64,000 nucleotides of DNA from a bacterium (GTDB lineage: Bacteria; SAR324; XYD2-FULL-50-16), in the NCBI GenBank assembly GCA_018829445.1, contig JAHJTV010000049.1:1-64000 (forward strand). Direction: 5' to 3'. The notes beneath the pieces are model-generated. The model made no database searches. It saw nothing but the letters and a program-made list of their open reading frames with translations, and was not told the origin of the DNA. Position numbers and translations under genes: made by a program. This document shows, in pieces, positions 53,948 through 63,461 of this stretch; the stretch's first letter is position 1, and each line of letters begins with the position of its first letter.

Positions 53948-56017
53948 ATGAAAAAAATGCTGAAACGCTACGATATTCTTTTTACCATTTTGCTCTTTCT
54001 TATAATTATCCCTGCAGAGCATTATGAATGGTTTTCCGTTCTGGAAAATCAAACCTTGTCACTCAGGCATGTACTGAGAAATACATACGGAGATGAAGAG
54101 AAAATCAGGTTTCCCCATGAGAAGATCGCTTTGGTTGTACAGGATGAAGCTTTTTTTGAGGAATATGGAAGCTTTCCCCTGCGGAGGACCGATCTTGGCA
54201 TCATTGCTTCACGTTTGCGGCAATTGGGGGCTGAAATAGTGGTTATTGATATGCTGATGGACTTTGCCAGCTCCTATGACGAAGATCCCATCATAGCGAA
54301 TCATATAAAAGAAGCCGGTAATGTGATTGTTGTTTCTCAATTGGTTTTTGAAGGAAAGAATGCAGAAGTGTTTGATAGGATAGCCTATCCAACTGAGATT
54401 ATCAGGGAGGTTGCTGCAACTGCTTATTCCAATCACAAGGAAGTTGGAGGGATGCAAAACCGGCTGAGGATTTATCCTGAAATAGGAAAGGAATATAACG
54501 AATGGCCGGTATCGGTGAAAGCTGTTGCGGATTATCTGGGAGAAACGCCACAGGTGATTGATAATTATCTGATAATTGGCAAAATAAGGGTGAAACTTGA
54601 TCAGAATAACGATTTTATTAATGATTACTCTCCCTTGAATAACGTCTCCTATCTCAGCCGTGATCCCAATGTAGGTATCTCGGCAATGGATATACTGGAC
54701 ATGGACATGGAGGATGAAGATGAGTTTTACGAATTCAGTAGTCTGGTCAAGGGAAAGATTGTTTTTGTAGGAGAAACGGCTGAAGTGGGGCATGATAAGT
54801 TTGATAGTGTTGTCGGTGAGGTGTGGGGTGTAGAAAGCCTTGCCTATGAAGTTGCCACATTGTTAAAAGGCGCACCGCTCCGGTCTGCTTCCACCAGTGT
54901 TGAGTTTGCACTTGTGCTGATTATGCTGGTCGGATTAATCTATATCCACTCTCTATCGGAACCCAAACTCCGATTTTTATTCTCGTTTGTTCTGGTCGCT
55001 TCGTATATTTCATTTTGCTTCATCATGTATATCTTCCTTGATCTGGCTTTTTCAATGAGTTATACGATGACAGCGGGTGTTATCGGATTTCTGACGATCA
55101 ATGTTTATCTGTTTATTGAAGAAAGAAAGGAGAAACGTTTTATCAAGGAAGCGTTTGGTCAATACTTATCACCAAAGGTTATCGATAAATTGGTTGAGGA
55201 CCCATCTATGCTGTCGCTGGGTGGTGAAAGAAGAGAGATGACTGCGTTCTTCTCCGATGTACAGGGGTTTTCCACCATATCTGAAAGTCTGACTCCTGAT
55301 GAACTGGTCCAGTTATTAAATGAATATTTGACTGAAATGTGTAACATCATCGCCGAGCATGATGGAACGATTGATAAATTTGAAGGGGATGCGATTATTG
55401 CCTTTTGGGGAGCTCCCCTGAAACAGGACAATCACGCGACCCTTGCCTGCCTTGCCTGTATTGACATGCAAAAGAGGTTAACACAGCTTAGGGAGAAGTG
55501 GGCGCAGGATGGCAGACCTCAGTTGCTGGCTCGTTTGGGCGTGAATTCAGGCCCCATGGTCGTGGGCAATATGGGATCATTATCGAGAATGGATTACACT
55601 ATCATGGGGGATTCGGTTAATCTGGCAGCCCGTCTGGAAGGCGCAAACAAGTTTTATAAAAACTTTACCATGATATCCGAGTTTACCTATAAACAGGCGA
55701 AAGATGCCGTTGAGGTTAGAGAACTGGATACCATACGGGTAGTGGGGAAAAGTGAGCCCATTACTGTTTATGAACTTCTGGACCGTAAGAATATGGTGAC
55801 CGGAGACAAAGCCAAATTGATCGAGACGTTCCATAAGGGGCTGGAACTTTATAAGCAGAGGGATTTTAAAGGTGCGTTGGAGGTCTTTGAATCCGGGTTG
55901 GAACTATCTCCTTTTGACGGACCTACCCTTACTTACATCGACCGGTGCAATGAGTTTATTAAAAATCCTCCTACCGAAGACTGGGATGGTGTTTTTACAC
56001 ACACGAAAAAGGGATAA
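53948..56017 (+). CDS. CHASE2-domain class III adenylate/guanylate cyclase
   Basis: 689 residues from ATG 53948. An N-terminal transmembrane segment, an extracytoplasmic CHASE2 sensor (about 40-305; with FPLRRTDLGIIASRL and VVIDMLMDF), three more transmembrane helices (about 310-395), then a class III cyclase domain (about 430-620): FFSDVQGFSTISESL (metal-binding aspartate), GDAIIAFWGAP, LGVNSGPMVVGNMGS and DYTIMGDSVNLAARLE. A C-terminal TPR-like segment follows. Makes cAMP or cGMP in response to an external signal; the FecR-domain gene upstream may encode a partner. Confidence 0.92.
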   Translation: MKKMLKRYDILFTILLFLIIIPAEHYEWFSVLENQTLSLRHVLRNTYGDEEKIRFPHEKIALVVQDEAFFEEYGSFPLRRTDLGIIASRLRQLGAEIVVIDMLMDFASSYDEDPIIANHIKEAGNVIVVSQLVFEGKNAEVFDRIAYPTEIIREVAATAYSNHKEVGGMQNRLRIYPEIGKEYNEWPVSVKAVADYLGETPQVIDNYLIIGKIRVKLDQNNDFINDYSPLNNVSYLSRDPNVGISAMDILDMDMEDEDEFYEFSSLVKGKIVFVGETAEVGHDKFDSVVGEVWGVESLAYEVATLLKGAPLRSASTSVEFALVLIMLVGLIYIHSLSEPKLRFLFSFVLVASYISFCFIMYIFLDLAFSMSYTMTAGVIGFLTINVYLFIEERKEKRFIKEAFGQYLSPKVIDKLVEDPSMLSLGGERREMTAFFSDVQGFSTISESLTPDELVQLLNEYLTEMCNIIAEHDGTIDKFEGDAIIAFWGAPLKQDNHATLACLACIDMQKRLTQLREKWAQDGRPQLLARLGVNSGPMVVGNMGSLSRMDYTIMGDSVNLAARLEGANKFYKNFTMISEFTYKQAKDAVEVRELDTIRVVGKSEPITVYELLDRKNMVTGDKAKLIETFHKGLELYKQRDFKGALEVFESGLELSPFDGPTLTYIDRCNEFIKNPPTEDWDGVFTHTKKG

Positions 56018-56133
56018 AGGGCTCATTGGCAGCTGATGGCTTGACTGTAGACAATGAAACTCCTGAACAACAAGGATACATGCGAACAATTTGATTATTT
56101 GGGATTTGGTTATATTTGATTTGGAGAAAGAAG

Positions 56134-57489
56134 ATGAAACGTTTCATGGTCTCTTTTGCTTTTATTTTTGCCTGCTGTTTGCTGTCAAATGGAGTAATTG
56201 CGCAATGTTATCTGACTGTCGATAACTCCGGAAATCTGGATACAAAAGCCATCACCCAGATTTCTCTTGTGCAGATTTCTCAGTATTTTGAACCGGTTAA
56301 TGAAATACCACCCCAAGGAATCGGAACAAACGCCTGTACATACAATCTCTCGGTTTCGGAAATCTCAAACGGGATATTGGTAACCATCAAGGGAAGAGCC
56401 GTTTCTACCTACGGTGATTCAAAGCTCAGAGGGTTTGAAGGATTTCAACATGCTTTGTTCAGAGCAATAATCAGTGCAAAACCTGAGGCTGAAACTGAGA
56501 TCTGCGGCCGCCATCGCAATATAATGGGAACCGATTGTGCAGGTGTGGCACCGGCACGGGGGGGAGAAATCACAGCTCCGGGGAAAGGAATATTGGTTGT
56601 TCGGGTTCCTCATGATTATCGATATTCACAGATTTTGTCATCCGGATCAGTTCTTGGCGAGATGAAGGGAGAAGTTGTCAGGGAGTTCGAAGTGGAAACC
56701 GACGTGACACTTATCCTGGAGGCTGTTGACGGAGCCTACCATTCCCAAGAGGTTTACACCAGCGTTCAGCCCGGTATTCCAACTCGGATTGATTTAAGTG
56801 GATTCACTACAGCTCAAACAAAGCAGTCAACCAGCAAAGAACAACCTGCTCAAAGTCATCTTTTGGATACAGAATCCGAAGAGGATACGGGCCCTGCATT
56901 TGCTCGAAGCGGTGCCTTTTTATTCGGGTTTGGTTTGATACCCGTATTCTCATATTCCAACACCGAAAAGGATGCCGGTTTGAATGAATCAAATACTTAT
57001 CAGGGAGTTGACGCCGGTGCGGGGTTCAATATGTTTATGGATATATATTTTACCAGAATCTTCGGCATAGGTGGGAGTTACGTCTTGATATCCGCCACAA
57101 ATGAATCATCCGATGGGGATGATAAACTTGTTGTTTCAACGAGCTTATTGTTTATTACCGCATCACTGTGGTTTCCGCTGGGAAGCAGTGCATACAGCCA
57201 TCTGGGTTTGAAAGGAGGTGTTGGAACCGCAGCCTATACAATCAGCTGGCAGCAAGATGGTAAAGAGCAGGCGACCTTTGAGTCAACCGGTAGCGCTTCC
57301 ATGTTCAGTGGCTTTTTTGATTGGGGCGGGGATATCTTTGGCGGCCAGGTGGGATATAACGTGATAATAACAGATCTGGCGAACTCGGAACAGGCCAGTT
57401 ACAGCGATAGCAACTATGAACGCTCCGGAAGCTACCTGGCGGATACCTCCGGAAGCGGATTCTACATTTCAATGAGATGGGCTTTCTGA
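56134..57489 (+). CDS. Secreted protein with C-terminal beta-barrel-like region
   Basis: 451 residues from ATG 56134 with GGAGAAAG upstream. Signal peptide ending near VIA-QCY. The N-terminal ~230 residues are a beta-rich periplasmic part with several cysteines; the C-terminal ~180 residues alternate short amphipathic strands and end in aromatic MRWAF, as outer-membrane beta-barrels do. No named family recognised. Follows the cyclase gene by 117 bp. Confidence 0.65.
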   Translation: MKRFMVSFAFIFACCLLSNGVIAQCYLTVDNSGNLDTKAITQISLVQISQYFEPVNEIPPQGIGTNACTYNLSVSEISNGILVTIKGRAVSTYGDSKLRGFEGFQHALFRAIISAKPEAETEICGRHRNIMGTDCAGVAPARGGEITAPGKGILVVRVPHDYRYSQILSSGSVLGEMKGEVVREFEVETDVTLILEAVDGAYHSQEVYTSVQPGIPTRIDLSGFTTAQTKQSTSKEQPAQSHLLDTESEEDTGPAFARSGAFLFGFGLIPVFSYSNTEKDAGLNESNTYQGVDAGAGFNMFMDIYFTRIFGIGGSYVLISATNESSDGDDKLVVSTSLLFITASLWFPLGSSAYSHLGLKGGVGTAAYTISWQQDGKEQATFESTGSASMFSGFFDWGGDIFGGQVGYNVIITDLANSEQASYSDSNYERSGSYLADTSGSGFYISMRWAF

Positions 57490-57532
57490 GAAATCCCTGC
57501 CGGGAATGGTACCACTTTATTCAGGCGCGAGG

Positions 57533-58606
57533 TCAAAAAAGTGGTTTAACCAGTTTTTTGATGGCTCCGGACATCACGGAAACTGCAAATTCATCGGCCA
57601 GTCTTTCCCCCTTTTCTACCACGGTATTCCAATCCTTGATTCGTTCTTCATCCCTTCCCTTGTATAGCAGGAAGTCATTTCTATCCGGAATTTTTTGGTT
57701 AGGCAGGGATCTGATATAACTCTCGGAAGGAGCAACCAGCAAAACATTTTTGAGAAAATCAGCAGTAGGTTTGCGCCATTTTAAAGATTTATCCAGCCAA
57801 CCCGGGATTATCCGATTGGAAAAATGGGGATAAAGCACGATGTTATTGTCATTCAGATGATAAGGTATATCGAGATGATAGTCTGTCAATCCGCCATCTC
57901 GATAGGTGCCATCGGGGACACCGTCAATTTGCTGCACACCATCCATCACAAATGGAATGGATCCTGATGATAACAAGGCTTGCTTGTAGTTTGCCCTGTT
58001 TAAGGCGATTCTGTTAATGGGGAAATCGCTTGTTTTCAAAAACGGGGGGTCACCTTGCGGATGGTAAAACAGTGTTCTTTCGAACTGCATACCCAGCAGA
58101 TTTCGATTAATCAGGTTCAATACAACAGCAGAAGATAATCCCAGTCCAAGTAACCATTTATTATTACTTGCCGTCAGTCCTTTGCATCGTGCGGACAGGA
58201 AGTTGATTCTTAAAAAAGGATGATTTAATATTTCATCGATACCCTTGTCATCTAAATAACTTTCGATGATTTTTCTGCTTTCTGCGGAAACCTCTTCAGA
58301 GGAAGGTTTTTTGGTATAGCGCTGGTTGATGTATGAAAGTTCAAATCTGTGCTGAGCATCAATAGGATTATTCTGGCACATGGCAGTGAACCGCCAGGCA
58401 CCGATTGATGAGCCAACCAGGTAAAGCGGTTCAGTCCGTTCATTAAACCATTCGGAAAACAGGAGACGATCAAGGCGGTCTAAGACCAGCCATTTTGGAC
58501 CACCGGCAGCACCGGCAATGACTTTCACCATCTCCGGTTTCAGACCGTCATTTTTGACCAGGGAATAAGCATTTTTTCCAGCCAGGAAAACCAGGTTACT
58601 TGACAT
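57533..58606 (-). CDS. Patatin-like phospholipase
   Basis: 357 residues. Gly-rich oxyanion region GAAGGPKW (32-39), nucleophile motif GSSIG (65-69; Ser67), and the catalytic aspartate in DGGLTDYHLD (Asp237). Hydrolyses lipid ester bonds. No signal peptide; may act at the inner membrane. Convergent with the upstream secreted protein gene. Confidence 0.88.
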   Translation of the reverse strand: MSSNLVFLAGKNAYSLVKNDGLKPEMVKVIAGAAGGPKWLVLDRLDRLLFSEWFNERTEPLYLVGSSIGAWRFTAMCQNNPIDAQHRFELSYINQRYTKKPSSEEVSAESRKIIESYLDDKGIDEILNHPFLRINFLSARCKGLTASNNKWLLGLGLSSAVVLNLINRNLLGMQFERTLFYHPQGDPPFLKTSDFPINRIALNRANYKQALLSSGSIPFVMDGVQQIDGVPDGTYRDGGLTDYHLDIPYHLNDNNIVLYPHFSNRIIPGWLDKSLKWRKPTADFLKNVLLVAPSESYIRSLPNQKIPDRNDFLLYKGRDEERIKDWNTVVEKGERLADEFAVSVMSGAIKKLVKPLF

Positions 58607-58783
58607 ATTTATCTCTTTCAGAGTCTATTTATTCCTTTGCTATCAACATTCGCGAGGTAGCTAGCAAAAAAAAACTAATTTCCAACATTCAGTTAGTTTC
58701 ATGAATCAGGAAAATGAGTAGTCAGTCCAATTTTTAAAGATTATAAACTCAGCAATATAAAACAACAAGCAGGTTTCAACTCA

Positions 58784-59638
58784 ATGTCAGCTCTTCTATC
58801 GGCATTTATTGGTCTGGTCTTTTTACTGACAGCCGGTTTCAAGGTTTTTTTTGCATTGCCTTTTATTACCCATACCAGAAAGTTTAAACTCATTCCGGAA
58901 AGGCTGAATGCATTATTGGCTGTTCTGTTTATCGAAATGGAAGCAGGTTTGGGCATGGCAATGGTTCTTCATCTCTATCCCCTGGAGTTGATCCCTTTTA
59001 CTATCGGGTTAATCCTCTTTTTTTCCATAGTAACCTGGTGGGGGATAAAAACGGGTAGAACCCAGGATTGTGGCTGCTATGGGGCGTTTCTTAATCTGGA
59101 GTTGTGGCAAACGCTGGTGTTAAATGCCGGTTACATCCTGATACTACTCGTTGCCTGGTTGAATACGGATCAAGATGATTACAATGAGTTTTGGAAAGTC
59201 GGGATTGTACTTGCTACTATTTTGATCTTTCACTTCACCCTGAAACGAACGGTCAAAAAACCATTATTTAGTATTTTCGGGCTACGCAAGGGAAATTTCT
59301 GGAAGCAAAACTGGTATCAAACTGATAAAACTCCTCACGATTACCTGTTTGTTTTTCTGGACGAAAGCTGCCAAGAGTGCAGGGAATGGATTTCCCAGCT
59401 CAATGAAATCTATCCTCATCTGAATCATTTTAATCTGATTGGATTGATGCCTATGCAATTCGATGGTACTGACGAGTCAAAAGAATTGATTCCCTGTTTT
59501 CCCATCCACAAACTAAATGCAATTGTCTTTTATTTACTAATGGGACAGATCCCACTGGCAGTATTAGTAAAGCAACATCGTATCAACATGGTATGGAGGA
59601 AGGTATTTCCCGAGGAACTGTTTTCCCGGAATCATTAA
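58784..59638 (+). CDS. MauE-like membrane protein fused to a thioredoxin-like domain
   Basis: 284 residues. The first ~155 form a four-helix DoxX/MauE-type membrane domain with the redox-type motif DCGCYG (95-100; Cys96, Cys98). The C-terminal part (about 185-284) looks like a thioredoxin fold with a CQEC motif (196-199) in a LFVFLDESCQECREWI context. The combination suggests passing reducing power across the membrane to a periplasmic or cytoplasmic partner. The partner is unknown; a strong terminator follows, so the gene is monocistronic. Confidence 0.78.
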   Translation: MSALLSAFIGLVFLLTAGFKVFFALPFITHTRKFKLIPERLNALLAVLFIEMEAGLGMAMVLHLYPLELIPFTIGLILFFSIVTWWGIKTGRTQDCGCYGAFLNLELWQTLVLNAGYILILLVAWLNTDQDDYNEFWKVGIVLATILIFHFTLKRTVKKPLFSIFGLRKGNFWKQNWYQTDKTPHDYLFVFLDESCQECREWISQLNEIYPHLNHFNLIGLMPMQFDGTDESKELIPCFPIHKLNAIVFYLLMGQIPLAVLVKQHRINMVWRKVFPEELFSRNH

Positions 59639-59700
59639 TCGAAAAAAAATACCAGGCAATGTCGGAATGCGAGTGAGGAGAGAATTCCAAATGGAGTAAA

Positions 59701-59746
59701 GGTGACTAAAAACCGACCGGACTTTCCATTCAGTCACCCTTTTTTC
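59701..59746 (+). terminator. Rho-independent terminator after the MauE-like gene
   Basis: GGTGACT (59701-59707) pairs with AGTCACC (59732-59738), followed by C and a run of T. Confidence 0.75.
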
Positions 59747-59851
59747 ACCCAGTCGGGAGTAATTGCTTTAAACTTGCTGCAAGACACACAGTTGCTTTAA
59801 TTCAACTTTTTCAGATGTGTATCAAAATTTAGCAGTCTTCCTCAGAAGCAA

Positions 59852-60706
59852 TTATTCTTGGACATCAGATGGTATTAAATAAATGTCTATATCTGATTGG
59901 GGTTTTCCTATTTCGTAAACAAATTTTCGTTCAGGATTTGACCTTTTCAGCATTTCGCTTATCTCTCTTATTCGATAATCGTTGACGCTCTTGTGATAGA
60001 CAATTTTAAAGTAAAATCCTTCACTACCGATCAATTTATTGAGAGGAACGCTAAAGATCGAACCTAATTCAAAAACCCTTGCTTCTTTTAAGAACTCAAA
60101 TTCTTTAAGAGCGTCTTTATATTCTAAAGACTGTTTCTTCAGACTATCTAACCCAGTTGGAAAATTTATTCGAATTGTTGTTTTATTTCTATCGAGATAG
60201 TCAGTTTTAGGGAGTTGAATTTGGCGTGCTGTTTGATCTGGTGGCGTTTGCGCAGGAGATTCTTGAGCATAGGCAACGTTTGCTGTCAAACCATTGATAA
60301 GATATCCTCCATCAGTATTTGATGTCACTTCACTTGAGTTTGATACCGGGCTCGTTGCATAAAACAGAACCACGATAGCGAGAGAACCGCTTGCCTGAAC
60401 CCAATGGAATCGAATATTGATGTTTCCAGAAAAACCCACAGCCATACATCCTGCTGCGAGCGCGACAATTGATTTTAATAACCATTCCTGCAGTTTTACT
60501 TCGTTTCCATATTCAAACCTTATCAACACTATAAACACAATCAAAGCAATACCAATCAACACCATTAAAAACGAAGATACTATCTCTCTCATGGTTCTAT
60601 CATCACCGATAAGTAGAGCACTCTTGATCTTTTTTATTATGCTTCTTGATTCCAAATCACTATCCAGTATTTCTTTTATTTCTTCTATTTTTTTATCCTG
60701 ACTCAT
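59852..60706 (-). CDS. Membrane protein of unknown function
   Basis: 284 residues with a strong GGAGG site. A charged N-terminal helix (DKKIEEIKEILDSDLESRSIIKKIK), two or three transmembrane segments (about 42-65, 75-97, 103-118), a disordered Pro/Gln-rich linker (about 130-170) and a C-terminal alpha/beta domain (about 175-284) with repeated charged helices. No family recognised. Monocistronic. Confidence 0.6.
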   Translation of the reverse strand: MSQDKKIEEIKEILDSDLESRSIIKKIKSALLIGDDRTMREIVSSFLMVLIGIALIVFIVLIRFEYGNEVKLQEWLLKSIVALAAGCMAVGFSGNINIRFHWVQASGSLAIVVLFYATSPVSNSSEVTSNTDGGYLINGLTANVAYAQESPAQTPPDQTARQIQLPKTDYLDRNKTTIRINFPTGLDSLKKQSLEYKDALKEFEFLKEARVFELGSIFSVPLNKLIGSEGFYFKIVYHKSVNDYRIREISEMLKRSNPERKFVYEIGKPQSDIDIYLIPSDVQE

Positions 60707-61245
60707 GACTTTTCCTCCTGCTGTTCCGCATTGATTTTTCCAGACTGATCACGGCATGGTCTGATCATGTAAATCATTATAGATTCTTCAAGCATCAAAA
60801 AAAGAGTAATGAACGGTAATGTCTTTTTAAGATTCAATCGTTTAAAAACTGTTTGATACTGAAAACAAGCCCAGTATTCGGTCTATCATCTCACCCCAAT
60901 CAGAGTGAAGTTAGTATTGCAGAGAAAATATGAGCAAAAAATCGATGATGAAAAAAACCAAAATATTGGTATAATCACTATTCTAAAAGCTGGTATAGAT
61001 GTCAACACGTAAAATATTAAGGTATTTTGGCTTGAGAACAACGAGGTGCACAAAAAAGTTATGGATCTTACAGAGACCCGAGACTCAATAGCGGCAGTTG
61101 TGCCATTGAAATTGATCCCCGAACTTTTGTATAGTATCATCACGAAATAAGAAAGCAGCGAGTGGGACAGTATAAATAGTGGATAGTATCGAAGGCGTTG
61201 CGGCATAGATGAAGGTTCTGTGGTACTGAGACTCGAAGCACTTGA
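60707..61245. other. Intergenic region without recognised feature
   Basis: 539 bp. Minus-strand open frames here (60886-61206, 61085-61324) are not supported by motifs. Low-complexity AT-rich sequence; no repeat or RNA gene identified. Confidence 0.45.
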
Positions 61246-61926
61246 TTATTTTTTTGATAAAATTCGGTTTAATCCTTTTTCTAAACCGGTTGAAAAAGAA
61301 TTGGTTCCGGTACCCTCGATCCATTTTAAAGCAGGATCTACATAATCACTAATAACAAATAGCGGTTGATAAGTACCTCCTCTAAGTAAGGTTATATGGT
61401 TGAGCGGGGCGGCTTCCATATCGATCACATCCGCTTGGTGAGCCCTGTAATCTTCCAGCTTGTCAGGTGTTAATCGGTAAAAACTGTTGACGCTGACGAT
61501 TTTTCGACAGGTTGGTTTTCCATCAGAATAACGGAATTCCGTCAATGGCTTTTCTGCTCCATAATCAGCCATCATGCCGGTTTTATCCATGGCTGAAACT
61601 GGATTGTGGAGACTTCCCAGTTCAACGGTTTCCTTTCCAATCCAACCGGCGGTTCCAAATGCTCGAAAATGTTTTCCGCCCGAGACGATGGCGTTTTCGA
61701 GAATAATCGCGGCCAAGGGTGCACCGATAAATCCTCCCAGTGCTGAGTAATCACTACCCTGAAAGGTAAATGAAAATCGTTTGGCCGGCCCATAGGATCT
61801 TATTTTGGAGCCTTTAACGATTTCATGGAACATGTAGAAATGGCGCAGGATAAAAAAGAGGATGACGTTTGGTTCCAACGGTGCAAGTTTAAAGTCATCC
61901 GGGTTGATTATAGCCTTATCCTTCAT
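61246..61926 (-). CDS. Nucleoside phosphorylase-family protein (uridine/purine phosphorylase-like)
   Basis: 226 residues from ATG 61926, chosen for its AGAGG site; longer versions run into the divergent gene. PNP/UDP fold motifs: GGFIGAPLAAII near residue 65, FRAFGTAGWIG, and VIDMEAAPL with the conserved Glu that contacts the ribose. Phosphorolysis of a nucleoside or methylthioadenosine-type substrate; specificity unknown. Divergent from the aminotransferase gene across a 225-bp gap. Confidence 0.82.
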   Translation of the reverse strand: MKDKAIINPDDFKLAPLEPNVILFFILRHFYMFHEIVKGSKIRSYGPAKRFSFTFQGSDYSALGGFIGAPLAAIILENAIVSGGKHFRAFGTAGWIGKETVELGSLHNPVSAMDKTGMMADYGAEKPLTEFRYSDGKPTCRKIVSVNSFYRLTPDKLEDYRAHQADVIDMEAAPLNHITLLRGGTYQPLFVISDYVDPALKWIEGTGTNSFSTGLEKGLNRILSKK

Positions 61927-62151
61927 TGCAATGCCTCTCTGCGAAATGTTTTTCTGGTTTTGTTCATAAGGGTCAATCGTACGAGTTTTTGATCTATAAT
62001 ACCAGTATATTGATACCAATGATACATGGACATATATCGCGGCTGATTTATGTTTGACATAAACTCCCATGCGGTTGAGAATATTCAGTCATGGTCATAT
62101 GATTATCCTTGGAAATTAAAAATCGTAAAACCCATAAAATTGGAAAAACAG

Positions 62152-63456
62152 ATGGATCCGTTAGCCTTAAATTTAAATAAACAAATTCAAGAAAGCTCGC
62201 AAGCAGCATTTGATTGCTTATCTGATCTGGGAAAGCAGATGTTTTTTCCTGCAGGAATCCTGACACAATCTGCGGAAGCAAAAGAAAAAGCCCATCGGTT
62301 TAATGCGACCATCGGTATTGCAGTAGAAAACGATGAACCAATGCATTTAAACGTTACGAAGAAGTTCTTTTCAAATCTTGAGTTGAAGGATATTTATCCC
62401 TATGCTCCGCCAGGAGGGCGACCAAAACTGAGAAAACTCTGGAAAGACAAACTGGTTAAAACAAATCCTACCTTAAAAGGGAAACACTTTAGCACTCCCA
62501 TGGTTACAAGTGCCCTGACACATGGTCTCTGCATTGCAGGTGATCTGTTTGTCGGTCAGAATGATGTGGTTATTATTCCGGATAAATTGTGGGGCGTGTA
62601 TAGACTGAATTTTGTCACCCGTAAAGGAGGAAAGATCGTTAATTTTCCAATGTTCAATAGCCAGAACGGATTTAATATCGAAGGTTTCAGGCAGACGGTG
62701 GAGACCGAGGCGGTAGCCAGGAAAAAGATCATTATACTGCTTTGTTTTCCAAATAATCCAACAGGTTATACACCGTTACCTGAAGAGGCAGAAGCCATCT
62801 GCCAAATCATCAAAGAGCAGGCTGATAAAGGTGTCCGGATTGTGACGATTTCTGATGATGCTTATTTCGGACTATTCTATGAAGATTCCATTAAAGAATC
62901 CATGTTCAGCACCTTTTGTGATCTTCATGAGAATGTACTGGCCGTAAAACTGGATGGGGCAACCAAAGAAAGCTATGTCTGGGGATTCAGAACGGGATTT
63001 ATTTCATTCGGGACTAAAACAGCTAAACCGGAGAACTTATACCCGGCTTTGGAAATGAAAGCGCAGGGAGTTATTCGCAGTACGGTTTCCAGCTGCAACC
63101 AGCCTGCCCAGGCAATTATTGAGACCGTTCTGGAAGATCCGGAGTATTGGGAAAACCTTGAGTCCAAGTATCAAATTATGGAAAGCCGGGCAAGACAACT
63201 CAAGATAATCCTGCAAAAGAAACACTACCGGGAAGCATGGGAGTACTATCCCTTCAATTCCGGTTATTTTATGTGTTTAAAGCTAACCTATGTTGATGCC
63301 GAGAGGTTAAGGGTGCATTTGCTTGATAAATATGGCATTGGCACAATATCTTTGGGAAAAACCGACCTGAGGGTAGCATTTAGCTGCATTGAGGAGGAAA
63401 ACCTGGAGGAGCTGTTTGATCTAATCTTTCAGGCAGCAAAAGAATTGCAGGCATAA
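62152..63456 (+). CDS. Class I/II PLP-dependent aminotransferase
   Basis: 434 residues from ATG 62152. Fold type I markers: YPYAPPGGRPKLRKLW, CFPNNPTGYTPL, ISDDAYFGLFYED and the PLP lysine Lys272 in DGATKESY, with R in the GFRTGF segment. Substrate unknown. Divergent from the nucleoside phosphorylase gene, so a shared function is possible but unproven. Its stop lies 6 bp from the anmK stop (convergent). Confidence 0.88.
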   Translation: MDPLALNLNKQIQESSQAAFDCLSDLGKQMFFPAGILTQSAEAKEKAHRFNATIGIAVENDEPMHLNVTKKFFSNLELKDIYPYAPPGGRPKLRKLWKDKLVKTNPTLKGKHFSTPMVTSALTHGLCIAGDLFVGQNDVVIIPDKLWGVYRLNFVTRKGGKIVNFPMFNSQNGFNIEGFRQTVETEAVARKKIIILLCFPNNPTGYTPLPEEAEAICQIIKEQADKGVRIVTISDDAYFGLFYEDSIKESMFSTFCDLHENVLAVKLDGATKESYVWGFRTGFISFGTKTAKPENLYPALEMKAQGVIRSTVSSCNQPAQAIIETVLEDPEYWENLESKYQIMESRARQLKIILQKKHYREAWEYYPFNSGYFMCLKLTYVDAERLRVHLLDKYGIGTISLGKTDLRVAFSCIEEENLEELFDLIFQAAKELQA

Positions 63457-63461
63457 ATTAT

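Noticed and set aside
54209..54793. Minus-strand open frame of 194 codons
   Set aside because: Antisense to the CHASE2 domain, no start context or motif.
60886..61324. Two minus-strand open frames between the unknown membrane protein and the nucleoside phosphorylase
   Set aside because: Atypical composition, no ribosome site, overlapping frames and no recognisable motif.
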